A DNA stretch of 27,394 nt. Source: Mesotaenium endlicherianum. Its lineage: Eukaryota > Streptophyta > Zygnematophyceae > Zygnematales > Mesotaeniaceae. A program made the position numbers and the translations under genes. The notes under the pieces were generated by a model that was given only the letters and a program-made list of their open reading frames with translations, did no database searches and had not been told where the DNA came from. The stretch is from contig WELA01013754.1 in assembly GCA_009602735.1 (NCBI GenBank), forward strand, positions 19,025 to 46,418, given 5' to 3'. Below are positions 11,179 through 20,918 of the stretch, in pieces (position 1 is the first letter of the stretch; every line of letters begins with the position of its first letter).

Positions 11179-12296
11179 CAGATGCTGAGTTTCTTCTGTC
11201 CTACAATTTGTGGTTGCTGCTCTGGGTGCTCGGAGCAGGACAATGTGTAGCGACTTTCTCTGGAGCAGCAGATCTTGGACTGGTGTGGACCTGTGGAGCA
11301 CGCGCGTGCGGAGGCAGCCTCTTCCCTCTTAGAGTAGGAACTATTCCAGCACTCACAGCGATTGTGCATAATATCCTACAGGCTGTGAGCGCATTCTGTG
11401 TCGGACAAATGCATGGCGAGCCAGCATGCAACTCTGAGGTGCTGCGCTCTGTAGTAAGGACAAGTGTACCAAAGTGGTGCTTGTGGTAGATAGATAGAGC
11501 AATTGATGTAAGAGTAGTAATTTGGATAAAGAGTGCTCGCCCATCTGTAGGTAGCCCTATCCTGTTAAGGCAACGTGGCAGGAGCTAGGCGGAACAAGTC
11601 ACTGAAATTAATCATTCTCCAGGCGTCGTCTAGCAGCCAGAGTAAGGTTATATAGCCATATTGTTATTTTGTATTCTACCAAGGCGGCAAAGGCCCACAA
11701 TGTTGGATACATATTGCAACCTGTGCAAGCTTTCCCCTTGAATGAACTGCGAGCAGGTGCAATGTAGGACTGCATATGGTGGCAGCTGTCATACGATCTT
11801 CATTCTTGACCATGATTGACAATCTTGACTTCCTGTGTATGGATTTTTCAGCAGGTTAAACCTAAGAGCATGCCGTGCATGCACTCATATCAGTGAGCTA
11901 CGATGAGCTCGAGCTTAATTACAACTGGCACTTGATGTGTTGTTGCAAAGATGGACGTGGAGATCTGACACATTGTGCAAACACGTTAAGGAGCATCTAA
12001 GGTAACACAGATAGCCACAAGCACGGGGTGGATGGGGATGGTCCATTTCAGCCCAAATAACTCCTGCAGACAGGGTTTTGGTGGACTACTGGCATCAAGC
12101 AGCAATCACATGCTGACTCCACGTGGGCTTCTGTTGTGAGACTGTCTAGTGATCACACAGCCATACTTGTCAAGTGACAATCATCTCTCCTCCACGATTC
12201 TGCATGTGAAGCCAAAGTGGGGGAAATAACAGCAGCATCGTCCAACAATTATTTAGTGGTACAAAGACTATGGGGTATGCGTCCCCCGTCAGATCT
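7132..12296. repeat. copy B of exact 5165-bp direct repeat
   Basis: This second copy starts immediately after the N and runs into unique sequence at 12297. It begins inside the large exon of the LHW-like gene, at the third position of a codon, so it lacks the gene's 5' part. Collapsing it would place 12297 directly after 7130, with the dienelactone hydrolase convergent to the LHW-like gene. Confidence 0.95.
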
Positions 12297-12357
12297 ACTG
12301 ATGGGAAGAACGATACACCCTGAACATGGAATTGAGACACGAAGAGCGATGTAGATA
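11179..12357. other. spacer between convergent genes (repeat of 6013-7130 plus 61 unique nt)
   Basis: The sequence to 12296 duplicates 6013-7130. Positions 12297-12357 are unique and lie directly downstream of the dienelactone hydrolase stop codon on the minus strand, so they belong to its 3' UTR. I see no coding exon. Confidence 0.7.
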
Positions 12358-15115
12358 CTACTTCAAGTACTTCCCGAACCAGGCCTCCACACGGGACCAT
12401 GCAAGGTCGACAGCTCCCTGGTCATGGGGAGGCAACCCCATGCTCTTCTTGCGCTCAATGGCTTCCGGCGAAGAGTTCATGAAAGCGTGTCCGACTGACG
12501 GGTAGAGGAAGATCTCGTTGGTGACACCTGCCTTGCTCAGCTTGTCGCGCAACCCTTCGACCGTCTGCATACACCGAGATTCCTTAAGGCTGTTTGAGCG
12601 CCAGCGTCGACACACCGAGCTTGAATGATCAGACGACGACAAGGAGTTTCTACCCTCCACCACAAAAGCATGCTCCAAAAAGGCATCCACCGAGGACTGG
12701 ACTGGATCAAACAGAGACCGCAGTAAGACTTTTCCCGCCAACGTGGAGAGCAGAAAGTCCAGGTGCGCAGAAGAATGTCGACAGACGTATGATCCACGAG
12801 CAACGGGGCGTGGATAGAGGCTGGTGTTGATCAGAGCATCCAGACATGTGTCGTGGGCTTCCCCCGAGCTCTTTGAGCAGCAGAAATTGGGCCAAAGGGG
12901 TCCGAGCAAGGGCTGGCACACCGGGAGGCAGGCAAGCCTCGCGCGCCTCGGAAGGGCGATTGAGTTCTGTGGGGCACGACGCGAGAGTGCAACAGGCCTG
13001 CACTAGCTGCCTAAGAGCGTGTAGCCTCCACCTCTCTACCACAGAAGACTGTGTGGCCCGGCAGGTTAGGGAGGTTCTTGGAAAAAGAGAGAAGGGGAGG
13101 GGGAGGTTCAACCTTGGGGTCGGAGAAGCCCTCCATCTGGTCCTCCTGCCCAAAGTGGCCCTGCACAGGAACCTTGGCTTGGCTGGGCTCTGCCAGCTCA
13201 GCTGGGGGTGTCCCGTAGAAGGCGGAGGCGGCAGAGATGGCGTCCACGTGCACTGCACTTGCGATGGCCAGAGCTCCCCCCATGCAGAACCCCACCACTC
13301 CTACCTGCACCCTCAAAGCACAAACTTTTCTGTTTGCATTACTACATGTTTTAACAGGCACTCAAGTTTGGGCACACGCTCAGCCACACGTACAATTGCA
13401 CACACACACAGACACACACACAAATGAATGTACACACGTGTACGTGTGTGAGGGTACAGAATTCAAGGGGCACATACTAGTAGTACACAGCACACCTCGT
13501 GAGTATGCAAAGTCGCAAACCGTAGCGAAACAAAAAGGGCATGTCTTAGTCAACTTGGTCATAGCCAACAGATGCCATTCTTGCATGCAGTTCCGCATAA
13601 ACCCTTCAATGACTCCTGTGGCCATGGGTCTGTGGCAGGTCACTGCTAGTCATGCCAAAGAAGCTGTAGGGCACAGCTCCTAGGAGAAGCAACAGCTCCT
13701 GGCAATTCACGCATAGCAGCCGGGACCACTTCAGCCCTCGAACGACAGCTCAGAACAGGCCGAGAAAGGGGAGACATATGAGAAGGAAAGGAGTAATGGC
13801 AGATGGAGACAGGATGGAAGAGATGGAAGGAAAGAGGAGAGGAACAGACAATAGCATAAAGGAAAGTGCGGACCTTGGTGCAGCCCTGCTCCTTGAGCCA
13901 CTTGGCAGATGCCCCGATATCCTTCACAGCTCCCTGCCAATCCAGGCCATCCATCAAATGATGTGCCTCTGCCATGTCCAGCGCCACCTTCCCTCTGTAC
14001 AGGCTGCAAGATGCACACACAAGGTGGAAGCATCAGTCGCCACGCGTGCTAGGCTTGGAAACACTAATTTCGATCATCGGCACGTGCAAGAGCAAGAGGT
14101 TCCACCTCAAGGTCCAAGATAAAGCCGACTCTTACCACTTGTTCCACTACCTGCTATATTCGATTGCATCTGCCTGGGATAAGTCATTTGATGCAGCCCG
14201 CTCTCCCACCTGCTCTAAGCACCTCAGTTTACATCAAAATTTCAATGTGCTAGATATGTGACAGTGGCTTCTATGCCAAACCCGTGCAATGTCACCATGT
14301 TGCATGTCACATCAGAGTAGAATAACCATATAGTATTGGTTTATGCGTAGTTAGGAGCACCTCAAAATCCGTGGACCAGAGTGAACACTGTCAACGTCAA
14401 CAATAAGTTAAAGATGCTGTGCCAAACACACTATGCCCCCCCCCCCCCCTTCCCTCCCTTCCCNCATGAATCCGACTCAATGACTAATCTTCAAGAGGAC
14501 CTGTTTTATTTGAAGAATACCTGGTCTATTCAGAGGACACTTTGGTCCAGGCAAAACTCCAGACGTCCAGGAAGAATATCTACTTACTCGGGAATGAGAG
14601 TTCTGTAGCCCTTCTGGACCAAGGTCTTGGCATGATTCTTGATCTCATAATCTACGCCCCACCATTCTTGGATAACGACTACACCCACCTTTGAATCCGA
14701 GCCTCCCACGTAGGCGTCAAAGACCTGCAAATTGTCATTGCCCGTGTCATCTCAAAAAATAAAAGATTTTGGCCAGGAGTGCGAGGAGGGCAGCTCAGAA
14801 GACTTTTACAGCATCTGATTAGAGAAGATAAGTTTGGTTCTTAATTTGAATGCAATGTGCCAATCAAAGGATCCGCGAAACAACGAGCAAGCACACCTAT
14901 ATTACTGCTGGTTTTCGCTATTTCACTATTTCCATGTGCGAGTAATACAGTTACGTCTCCTATCGTGGTAAACCAGAAAAATGGATAGCCCGAAGAGACC
15001 TGCATACTGCACTTTGACTGCTTCCCGACATCAACTGAAGCTCATTTCACCAAATTCTTACCACGTTACTATCACCATTCCGGCTGATCTGAACTTTCTC
15101 CAGCTCCCCCGCCAT
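12358..15115 (-). CDS. dienelactone hydrolase family protein (alpha/beta hydrolase)
   Basis: Five minus-strand exons, 15115-15062, 14724-14588, 14003-13874, 13304-13113 and 12564-12358, total 720 nt and give 239 aa plus a stop. Every junction has GT-AG ends and compatible phase. The protein follows land-plant relatives of Arabidopsis At2g32520 closely from MAGELEKVQI to the C-terminus. Family active-site residues are visible: Glu38 in IQEWWG, nucleophile Cys114 in GFCMGG, Asp162 in FGQEDQ and His197 in VGHAF. These correspond to the Cys-Asp-His triad and accessory Glu of bacterial dienelactone hydrolase. The family hydrolyses lactone or ester bonds, but the plant substrate is not known. No targeting peptide is evident, so the cytosol is likely. 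The gene is head-to-head with murF. A single-N gap lies in intron 2, yet the exons on both sides join in phase. Confidence 0.93.
13398..13432. repeat. (CA)n microsatellite in dienelactone hydrolase intron 3
   Basis: CA dinucleotides, interrupted once by GA, lie within the intron between the exons at 14003-13874 and 13304-13113. Confidence 0.85.
14464..14464. other. single-N scaffold gap beside a poly-C run
   Basis: The N follows a 14-C homopolymer and a C/T-rich stretch (about 14436-14463), a typical place for a contig to break. The flanks show no duplication like that at 7131. The in-phase hydrolase exons on either side support the order and orientation of the join. Confidence 0.85.
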
Positions 15116-15251
15116 GACTCTTTAAATTGAGGAGGCTGTTGAATCCTCTCGATAGATTGTTCTGTGAACGCCAAGTATCAATAGAATAGGAAGAGAAGTA
15201 AATACACTCGAGCTTGCACTGACTGGATTGATGACGCAAGTTTGAACACAG

Positions 15252-15289
15252 AAGATGCACACCGACGCACAGTGCACACTGTGCATCTT
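15252..15289. promoter_or_regulatory. 10-bp perfect inverted repeat in the divergent intergenic region
   Basis: AAGATGCACA at 15252-15261 is matched by TGTGCATCTT at 15280-15289, with an 18-nt centre holding the palindrome GTGCAC. It lies about 140 nt upstream of the hydrolase start codon and 600 nt upstream of the MurF start. A regulatory role is inferred only from position and symmetry. Confidence 0.4.
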
Positions 15290-15532
15290 GCAACTATGTG
15301 TGACATCTGTCCGCGTTTCATATTGGCGCGTGTGAATCTGGATATAAGATTGTCGACAGGAAAGTGTATGACGTGGGCTCCTGATGCTGCTTCATTTGAA
15401 AATTTATGGCGCTTGTCAATTGCCTCACATTCTTCCTACTGCACCACTTTGAAATTACCTGCATTTTCTGATGAATTAAGTCGCGACTACAAAATACAGA
15501 GTCGGTATTGAACTTCCAAAGAGGGTGGGCGG

Positions 15533-15538
15533 TATAAA
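15533..15538 (+). promoter_or_regulatory. candidate TATA box for murF
   Basis: TATAAA sits in the context GGGCGGTATAAAGACG, about 350 nt upstream of the first in-frame ATG of MurF at 15890. This would leave a leader of roughly 320 nt, or a spliced 5' UTR using the good acceptor ACTTACAG that ends at 15752. Confidence 0.4.
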
Positions 15539-15662
15539 GACGTAATTGAATGTTGTCTTTTTAATTCAGGGCACTCGGAAGCTTGGCGAAGCAAGCTAGA
15601 AAGACTGCAGGATTACTAGGGTCAATTAGTCTGTGAGCCTTGCATAAGATTCATTGTTTATA

Positions 15663-15694
15663 CGGGTGTTAATCAACGGGTGTTAATCAACGGG
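15663..15694. repeat. 14-nt tandem repeat CGGGTGTTAATCAA in the murF leader
   Basis: There are two complete copies, at 15663-15676 and 15677-15690, and a partial third. A 16-nt segment, GGCGAAGCAAGCTAGA, also occurs at 15585-15600 and again at 15693-15708, flanking the array. Both lie in the presumed murF 5' UTR. Confidence 0.85.
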
Positions 15695-15889
15695 CGAAGC
15701 AAGCTAGAGATGAGGTAAATATATGAACTTTCACTAAACTTGGACTTACAGGACAAAGCCCTTGACACCAGCTATCAAACGGCTGCAGCTTCGAGTTGTT
15801 CGAGAAATTTCCCAAATGTAGTTAATCAAGACGTGCATGTGCTTAGGTTTCACGCGTCTATCTCTGTAGAGAAATCGAGCTCAGGCTTC

Positions 15890-18800
15890 ATGCAACTTGT
15901 AGCAAGTTTGGCGCCAACGGCATCCATGGGGCTCCTGCTCGGCAGCCAGTGTGTAGTTAATGACATGTCCTGCGTGGACCTGCTTGCGACCAGACAACCC
16001 CGCTGTCTACTTTATTCATTACAGTGGACGATAAAAAGACCATGTAGTGAACTGACTTCTTCTCTTACATTCAGTAAAGGAATGAGCAGGGGTGTTGATT
16101 GCCGAACGTACCTAAGGACAAAATTGAGGAGTACCAGAGCCGATACAGTAGTGAGAGCTCAGATTCGAAACCGGTGGCAGGATGCGGAGCAAGGAGTCGT
16201 CTTCACCTGCCTTGAGATTGCTGAGGCAACAGGCGGACGACTAGTTAGAGAGGGACCCCCGGGGACCATTTGCACAGACTCCCGCACACTCACGCGTGGT
16301 GCTTGGTTCATCGCTCTGCGGGGACCAAATTTTGACGGCCAAGAGTATCTGCCGCAGGCTGAAGCTCGGGGCTGTTCTGGAGCCGTAGGACAGGTGGCTC
16401 CCCCCGATTGGCAAGCAGGCTTTGTGGAAACGGAGGATGGCCTGAGAGCTCTGCAGGACTTGGCCTCGTCTGTGAGGGGGCGATTTGACGGCCATGTGGT
16501 GGCCATCACGGGGAGCACGGGCAAGACCACCACTCGAGCCATGATCAGCTTAGCCCTTGCGCCTCTGGGCCACATCCATCAGGTCTGCTCACCAACTTTT
16601 ATAATTACCCTTGATGGAAGAAATCTAACCGTCATCAAGTGTCGTGATTCACGCGCAGTGGAGCAGGCTCATGGCTTGCTCACTGTGACGCACTCTCTGC
16701 CAGCTCGCGCTAGTGACTCAGGCGCCATCCTGTCCACATAATGTGACGTGCGCGACAGCTGTCTCTCTCACTCCTGCTGCCACCTTCACCTTCAGGTTGC
16801 GGCTGCAGGTTCTCCCTCTGTTTCCAGCAGCCTTGCAGATTCTCCTCTCACGTTACTCTCAGTAACTCTGTTGTCCTGTCAATAACCCCATATGCTCCTT
16901 CAGGAAGGGGGACTAACTGAGTGCCTAGGAAGCAGCGGGGGGACACAAGCTCACTGCTGCACTTTAGTTGGGGGGGGGAGGGGGGGAAATTTGAGTGCAG
17001 ACGTCAGGAAATCTGAACAACCACATCGGAGTTCCTCTCACCTTGCTTGGTACGTGTGACATGCGCCGATAATTGGGGCTTCAGAGAGGCCCTGGATGTT
17101 TCTTTCCTCTCGAGGCCTGGCAAATTGCTGCTTTTGCCATCTGGCAAGTCTGCAGATCTTGCCACCTGTCCCTGCAACCCCGGGCTCCACGACGCCTGCC
17201 TGCTCCAAGTTTGAGAATCAGAGAGAGCCGTCTTTGACTCAGTTTCAGTTTCCTTTGTGAGGCGCTTATGAAACTGTGCTTGGATCAGCAATGACATTTC
17301 CTGCAGATTTCAGACCACGCCTGACTCCAGAAAACCACTCTGACAACCACGAGAAGTCCCGATGCCTCTTCCCCCTCCGACCACATTCACCTCAAACCTC
17401 CCTCTCTCCGCCAGCCAACACCACGCCATCACCTTTTCTGACGCGTCACCGCCCGCCCATTTGCGCGCGCAGCGATGCCCTCGTCGTCGGCGGCCTGCGT
17501 CCTCGAGCTCGGCATGAGCCACCTCGGCGAGATCCGCCAGCTGGCAGCGATCGTGCGCCCCTCGGTCAGGCTGGTCCTCAATGTGGGGCCCGTTCACATT
17601 GAGGGCTGCGGCAGCCTCGAGGGCGTGGCCCAGGCCAAGGGGGAGCTCTTCCAGATGGCGCAGCCCGGCGACACGTGTCTTGTCAACATGGACGACGCGC
17701 TCGTCGCGGGCTTGTCCATTCCTGAGGGCGTCAACGTGGTAGGCTAACTACTTTGAACATATATATATATATATATGTACTTACATATCAACGTCTGTGA
17801 ACATACTTGTGTAGACATACATATACACACACATATATATGTATGTATAGCACCATCTAGGTTCCTGGTTGGCCTTCCCTGGTCCATCGCAACCCTAACT
17901 CGTGCAGAAACCTAATGGGCATCCCCCCCTGCCGTCACTTTCTCCCATGGCCCCTTCCCCCCCCCTCTCCGCCCCCCCCGCTTCGGCTGCCTCGCCTTTC
18001 TCCGTGCTCTTCTCGTGCCTAATGCCTGGGGTGATAGTCCACAAATCAAGACGCGGCAAACATCATATTTGTGTGTTTGAAACACGTGTCTGCGCGTCCC
18101 TCCCGCCGTCCGCCTGGCAAAGTGGGTGGCTCTGCCAAGCGGGCAAAGTGCATGAGTCGGCATGTGGCAGGCAGCGCTATTAGCCTCTGGAGCTAGGCTT
18201 GTGGGCAGATGCCCACTCCCTTGCTGGGCAGTTAGGCGCAGGTGCAGCGGCAGCTGCACGCGCAGGGGGTAGGGAGCCCCCAGTGGGTCAGTTAAAATAA
18301 TGCACAAGCAGGGGAGCGCCTTCAGCATGGGCTCAGTCGGCTCCTCACGTGGCTCCTCGCGTGGCTCCTCACCTGTGCGAGACCGACAGGCGCAGCATGA
18401 GGGCAGTGCAGCGCATGATAGCTATAGCGTCGTCTGCTTGGACGCACTGGGGCTGAAGCCTGTCGCGCACGAGTGCGCTGTTCGATGTGCGAATGTGCTT
18501 CCTGGTTGACAGGTGCGCTTCGGCCGGCACCCGGAGAGCGACGTGAGGCTTATGTCTGCAGAGCCGACGCTCGGAGGCCTCGGCGTGCGGGCGCTCTTGG
18601 AGACGTCGGGGGCTCCCCCTGCGAGGGCCGCGGTGGAGCTGCACACGCCGGGCTTACACCTGGCGCTGAACGCGTGCGCCGCTGCTGCGGTGGCTGTCGC
18701 CCTGGGGGTTCCCCTCGAAGCCGCTGCCAGCGGAATCGAAAAGTATCGCCCGGTGGGCATGAGGCTGAAGCTCAAGCACGTCTGGCTCAAGGCCGGCGGA

Positions 18801-19433
18801 GCCAGGGCGCAGGGAGCGAGGACGGACGACAGGTTGACAAGTGGCCATTCGCCAGGTGTCCATCCGGCGGTAGACATGCCGGAAGAGCCCGTGGAGAGTC
18901 CCCCGGAGGGCGACAGCTCGTCGTTGTCCGTTGCCGAGAGAGTGCCAGGTGGAGGAAGCCCTGGCTCTAAACCGTTGCCAGTTGTCCTGATCAACGACGC
19001 ATACAACGCGAATCCTATGAGCATGAGAGCAGCTCTCGAGCTCCTCGCGTGCATTGAGGGTGAGGCTTCAGTTCGTAGATTGGCCGTCCTTGGCGACATG
19101 CTCGAGCTGGGCGATGCTTCCAGGGAAGCACATGCTCGCATACTTAGCCTTTGCGAGGAGCTAAGGATCCACACTGTGGGTATTTGCGGGACGGAGTTTT
19201 GTGCGGCGTATGACGACTGGCAAGCTAGCAGGGGGAGCCTGCTGAATGTAGTGAGAGCTGACGATTCAGCCACGATGGCAGAGCATGTGTCGGCAATTCT
19301 GGAAGAGGGAGACATTGTGCTGGTGAAGGGGAGCCGAGGGATGAAAATGGAGGAAGTATGCAATGCGATTGAGAAACTGAATATGTCAACAAGTTACACC
19401 TGTGTTGGAAAAACTCAGCTTGGTGTGTGGTGA
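15890..19433 (+). CDS. murF: UDP-N-acetylmuramoyl-tripeptide--D-alanyl-D-alanine ligase, plastid peptidoglycan synthesis
   Basis: MurF adds D-Ala-D-Ala to UDP-MurNAc-tripeptide using ATP. Exons are 15890-16582, 17001-17049, 17473-17738 and 18513-19433 (TGA), 642 aa from the first in-frame ATG. The frame stays open upstream to 15740 without an ATG. Residues 1 to about 95 are rich in Ser, Thr and Arg with few acids, like a chloroplast transit peptide. Visible motifs are the P-loop GSTGKTTT (208-215), GNLNNHIGVPLTLL in the microexon, ELGMSHLGEI (259-268), GPVHIEG with His289, and Lys303 in AKGEL, which the family carbamylates. Further on come PGLHLALN (His385, Asn389), NDAYNANP (497-504), LGDMLELGD and KGSRGM (608-613). 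A 65-70 residue low-complexity insertion precedes NDAYNANP and explains part of the excess over the roughly 450 aa of bacterial MurF. Introns rule out bacterial contamination. The upstream neighbour is the divergent hydrolase. Confidence 0.93.
17759..17851. repeat. AT/CA microsatellites in murF intron 3
   Basis: A run of alternating TA (about 17759-17776) is followed within 60 nt by mixed CA/TA repeats to about 17851. All lie in the 774-nt intron 17739-18512. Confidence 0.85.
18339..18374. repeat. 12-nt tandem repeat GGCTCCTCRCST, three copies, in murF intron 3
   Basis: There are three consecutive copies: GGCTCCTCACGT, GGCTCCTCGCGT and GGCTCCTCACCT. The surrounding open frame (18300-18509) reads Gly-Ser-Ser-Arg repeats. 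MurF needs nothing between VNV of exon 3 and VRFG of exon 4, so I treat this stretch as intron. Confidence 0.75.
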
Positions 19434-20918
19434 TGCTTGCTGTGCCAACTCGTCTCTGATTGCAGGGAATGTGTTATGGTCTGAGAAAGTGAAAAGGCGC
19501 CTGCATGCAGGAGCCTTTACTGCAGCTCAAATGGCATGGTTTCATGCGTCGTGTGTTCTGTGGTGCTCCATTCGCAAAGCATCATGCATATAAATAGCAA
19601 CATACTTGCCACCTGTCAACATGCATCTACACCATATAGCAGAGTGCGTTCATGATGTGAGTGGTTGTAGATACTAACAAAAATGAAAAAAGAAGAGGCC
19701 TACGGGGCGTACGCACTCGGTCAGTAGGCAGAACTGCTCATATCTTGCATTCCCCAACCAATCAACACAACTACTACAAACATGAATGATATTATTATTG
19801 AGTGTCTTGTTCCAATGTACGGAAGCTATCCATAGCACCATTTGTGACTGTTGTGCATATCATGGTTTTCTCACTAACCTGACGTACAAAATAGTCCATT
19901 GTAGTGCTGGCCCGCAACTTCATACTGGTCCAAGGACCAGGCGCGTTTCCACTCTTCTGCAGCTGCTGGCTATTTATTGGCTAGCTATGGACCTTCGGCG
20001 TAAGACTTGCTCTTGGGGACCTCTCCTCGTAAACTAGAGCTCCAAAAAACATTTGCTTGGGGTCATCTTGCATTGACCTCAAACTGACCCTGTTTGAAAA
20101 GTAAGCGCCTCTGTTTTTCTCTTACAGACGAATCGTGAACCTACGAGTGGCTACTGAGCATTCACTTATATGCTGTAGGATTGCAAATATCTCTCCGAGG
20201 TTTACATTGACCCTAGCTCATCGTCTCTCAGCATATCATGAGCTGCCAGAAGTGAGCCCTCGAGTACAAATGCGCACCAACTGCATGTGTCCCACTATTT
20301 CCGTAAGATTTTTCTATCTTTTAACCATACTGGAAGACCAGACCCAACTTTGCCGAGAGGGTGACGCTACTTTGTTGGTTCTGGATGAAGAGCTGACCTG
20401 CTGCCAGATCAGAGTAGGGCACTTGCATTTGCAAAGCAAGACAAGCGCAATATGGCTACAGACGCAGCATTCCTCATCCATGCCTACAGTGAACAATCAT
20501 GAGTCGAATGCGTCAGTATACAAATATCCGTGGGTAGAACTGACAATAAACAACAATTTGTGGTTGAAATATCACTCATATCTCCATCAAGTACAAGACA
20601 CCAACAAAGTGACGTCTTTTGGATGAAGGTGTTTACAGACAAGCAATGTGTCAATGACCAGCAGGCACCCTCCTACCTCAAGACTATTGCCTGGCAACGG
20701 CTTGTACTATGTACAACTGTGTCCTTGAAGTCCCGTCCCCAACATGTCAGTGACAACAAGACTACCGTCATCTTGAAAAGTACACAATCTCAAAACTAGG
20801 ACAAGTCCAGTCTAAAAAGTACAAACAAACAACACTTAGCCCGCCCATGTATGCATCCCAAGAGCAAGCAAACCAACGGGCCCCAACGGATTTGTCAAAC
20901 TAACGGACAGAAAGGTCG
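19434..20918. other. spacer between convergent murF and RS2Z genes
   Basis: About 1.5 kb of AT-richer sequence holds the 3' UTRs of both flanking genes. Open frames at 19786-20037 and 20135-20626 (163 codons, GTG start) show no domain, no low-complexity bias and no splice-linked partners that I recognise. They are probably chance frames. Confidence 0.6.

Noticed and set aside
18300-18509. Extra coding exon in murF intron 3 (Gly-Ser-Ser-Arg repeats)
   Set aside because: Exons 3 and 4 join in phase without it at a conserved point of the protein, and the frame is caused by a 12-nt tandem repeat.
15890-19433. murF as bacterial contamination or recent bacterial transfer
   Set aside because: Three GT-AG introns, a transit-peptide-like leader and plant-type flanking genes show it is a resident nuclear gene.
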